NCBI GenBank assembly: GCA_964344495.1
Contig: CAYFNI010000117.1
Coordinates: 1 to 5,430, forward strand
DNA length: 5,430 bases
DNA from: UBA6136 sp964344495
GTDB lineage: Bacteria > Pseudomonadota > Gammaproteobacteria > Methylococcales > Methylococcaceae
Direction of reading: 5' to 3'
Made by a program: the position numbers and the translations under genes. The notes beneath the pieces are model-generated. The model saw only the letters and a program-made list of their open reading frames with translations, was not told the origin of the DNA and did no database searches. Below, in pieces: positions 5,403 to 5,430 of the stretch. Each line of letters begins with the position of its first letter. Position 1 is the first letter of the stretch.

Positions 5403-5424
5403 CCTCAACCACCAGCGATTGAGG
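5403..5424. repeat. Short inverted repeat near the right edge
   Basis: CCTCAA (5403-5408) and TTGAGG (5419-5424) form a six-pair stem with a ten-base loop. It may be the terminator of a gene beyond the right edge or a terminator for the SMR transcript. The window ends six bases later, so its context cannot be judged. I see no gene from 5274 to 5430. Confidence 0.3.
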
Positions 5425-5430
5425 AAAGAT

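Noticed and set aside
1..5430. CRISPR array, tRNA or rRNA genes
   Set aside because: No regularly spaced repeats with spacers and no tRNA or rRNA signatures were seen.

Overview
The window is GC-rich bacterial DNA with four recognisable complete genes, one truncated gene at the left edge and a gene remnant. The central pair encodes a flavocytochrome c sulfide dehydrogenase-like enzyme (an FccA-like cytochrome plus FccB). This points to a sulfur-oxidising proteobacterium, most likely a gammaproteobacterium. That placement is an inference from gene content; there is no rRNA or other taxonomic marker here.

Layout, left to right. On the minus strand, 1-217 is the 5' part of a gene for a secreted protein with a twice-repeated DPGLNQPGxLGN motif; it runs off the left edge. 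A divergent intergenic region (218-513) follows, then a plus-strand MFS transporter (514-1719). From 1720 to 2445 there is no intact gene. This stretch holds an unexplained tract, a short sequence resembling the terminal repeat of an IS3-family element (1884-1913), the C-terminal remnant of a small secreted or lipoprotein gene (1918-2088), and a long leader with four consecutive small hairpins (2317-2400).

The core is a two-gene operon. The first gene (2446-3222, TTG start) encodes an exported protein of two bacterial Ig-like domains, a glycine linker and a monohaem cytochrome c domain. Eleven bases later, fccB (3234-4586) encodes a Tat-exported FAD flavoprotein. It keeps both redox-active cysteines of FccB, but has Asn where the Allochromatium protein carries its covalent FAD on Cys42. 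The two proteins presumably form a periplasmic sulfide-oxidising complex in which electrons pass from sulfide to flavin to haem c, with the Ig-like domains tethering or positioning the cytochrome. Strong inverted repeats (4628-4693) follow the operon.

The last gene (4944-5273) is a small multidrug resistance (SMR) efflux protein very like EmrE. It has its own candidate promoter overlapping a 13-bp palindrome (4870-4882). The final 157 bases contain two inverted repeats and no gene.

The most notable point is the Ig-like/cytochrome c fusion paired with an FccB that lacks the covalent-flavin cysteine. This could be a variant flavocytochrome c with a surface- or matrix-anchored electron acceptor.
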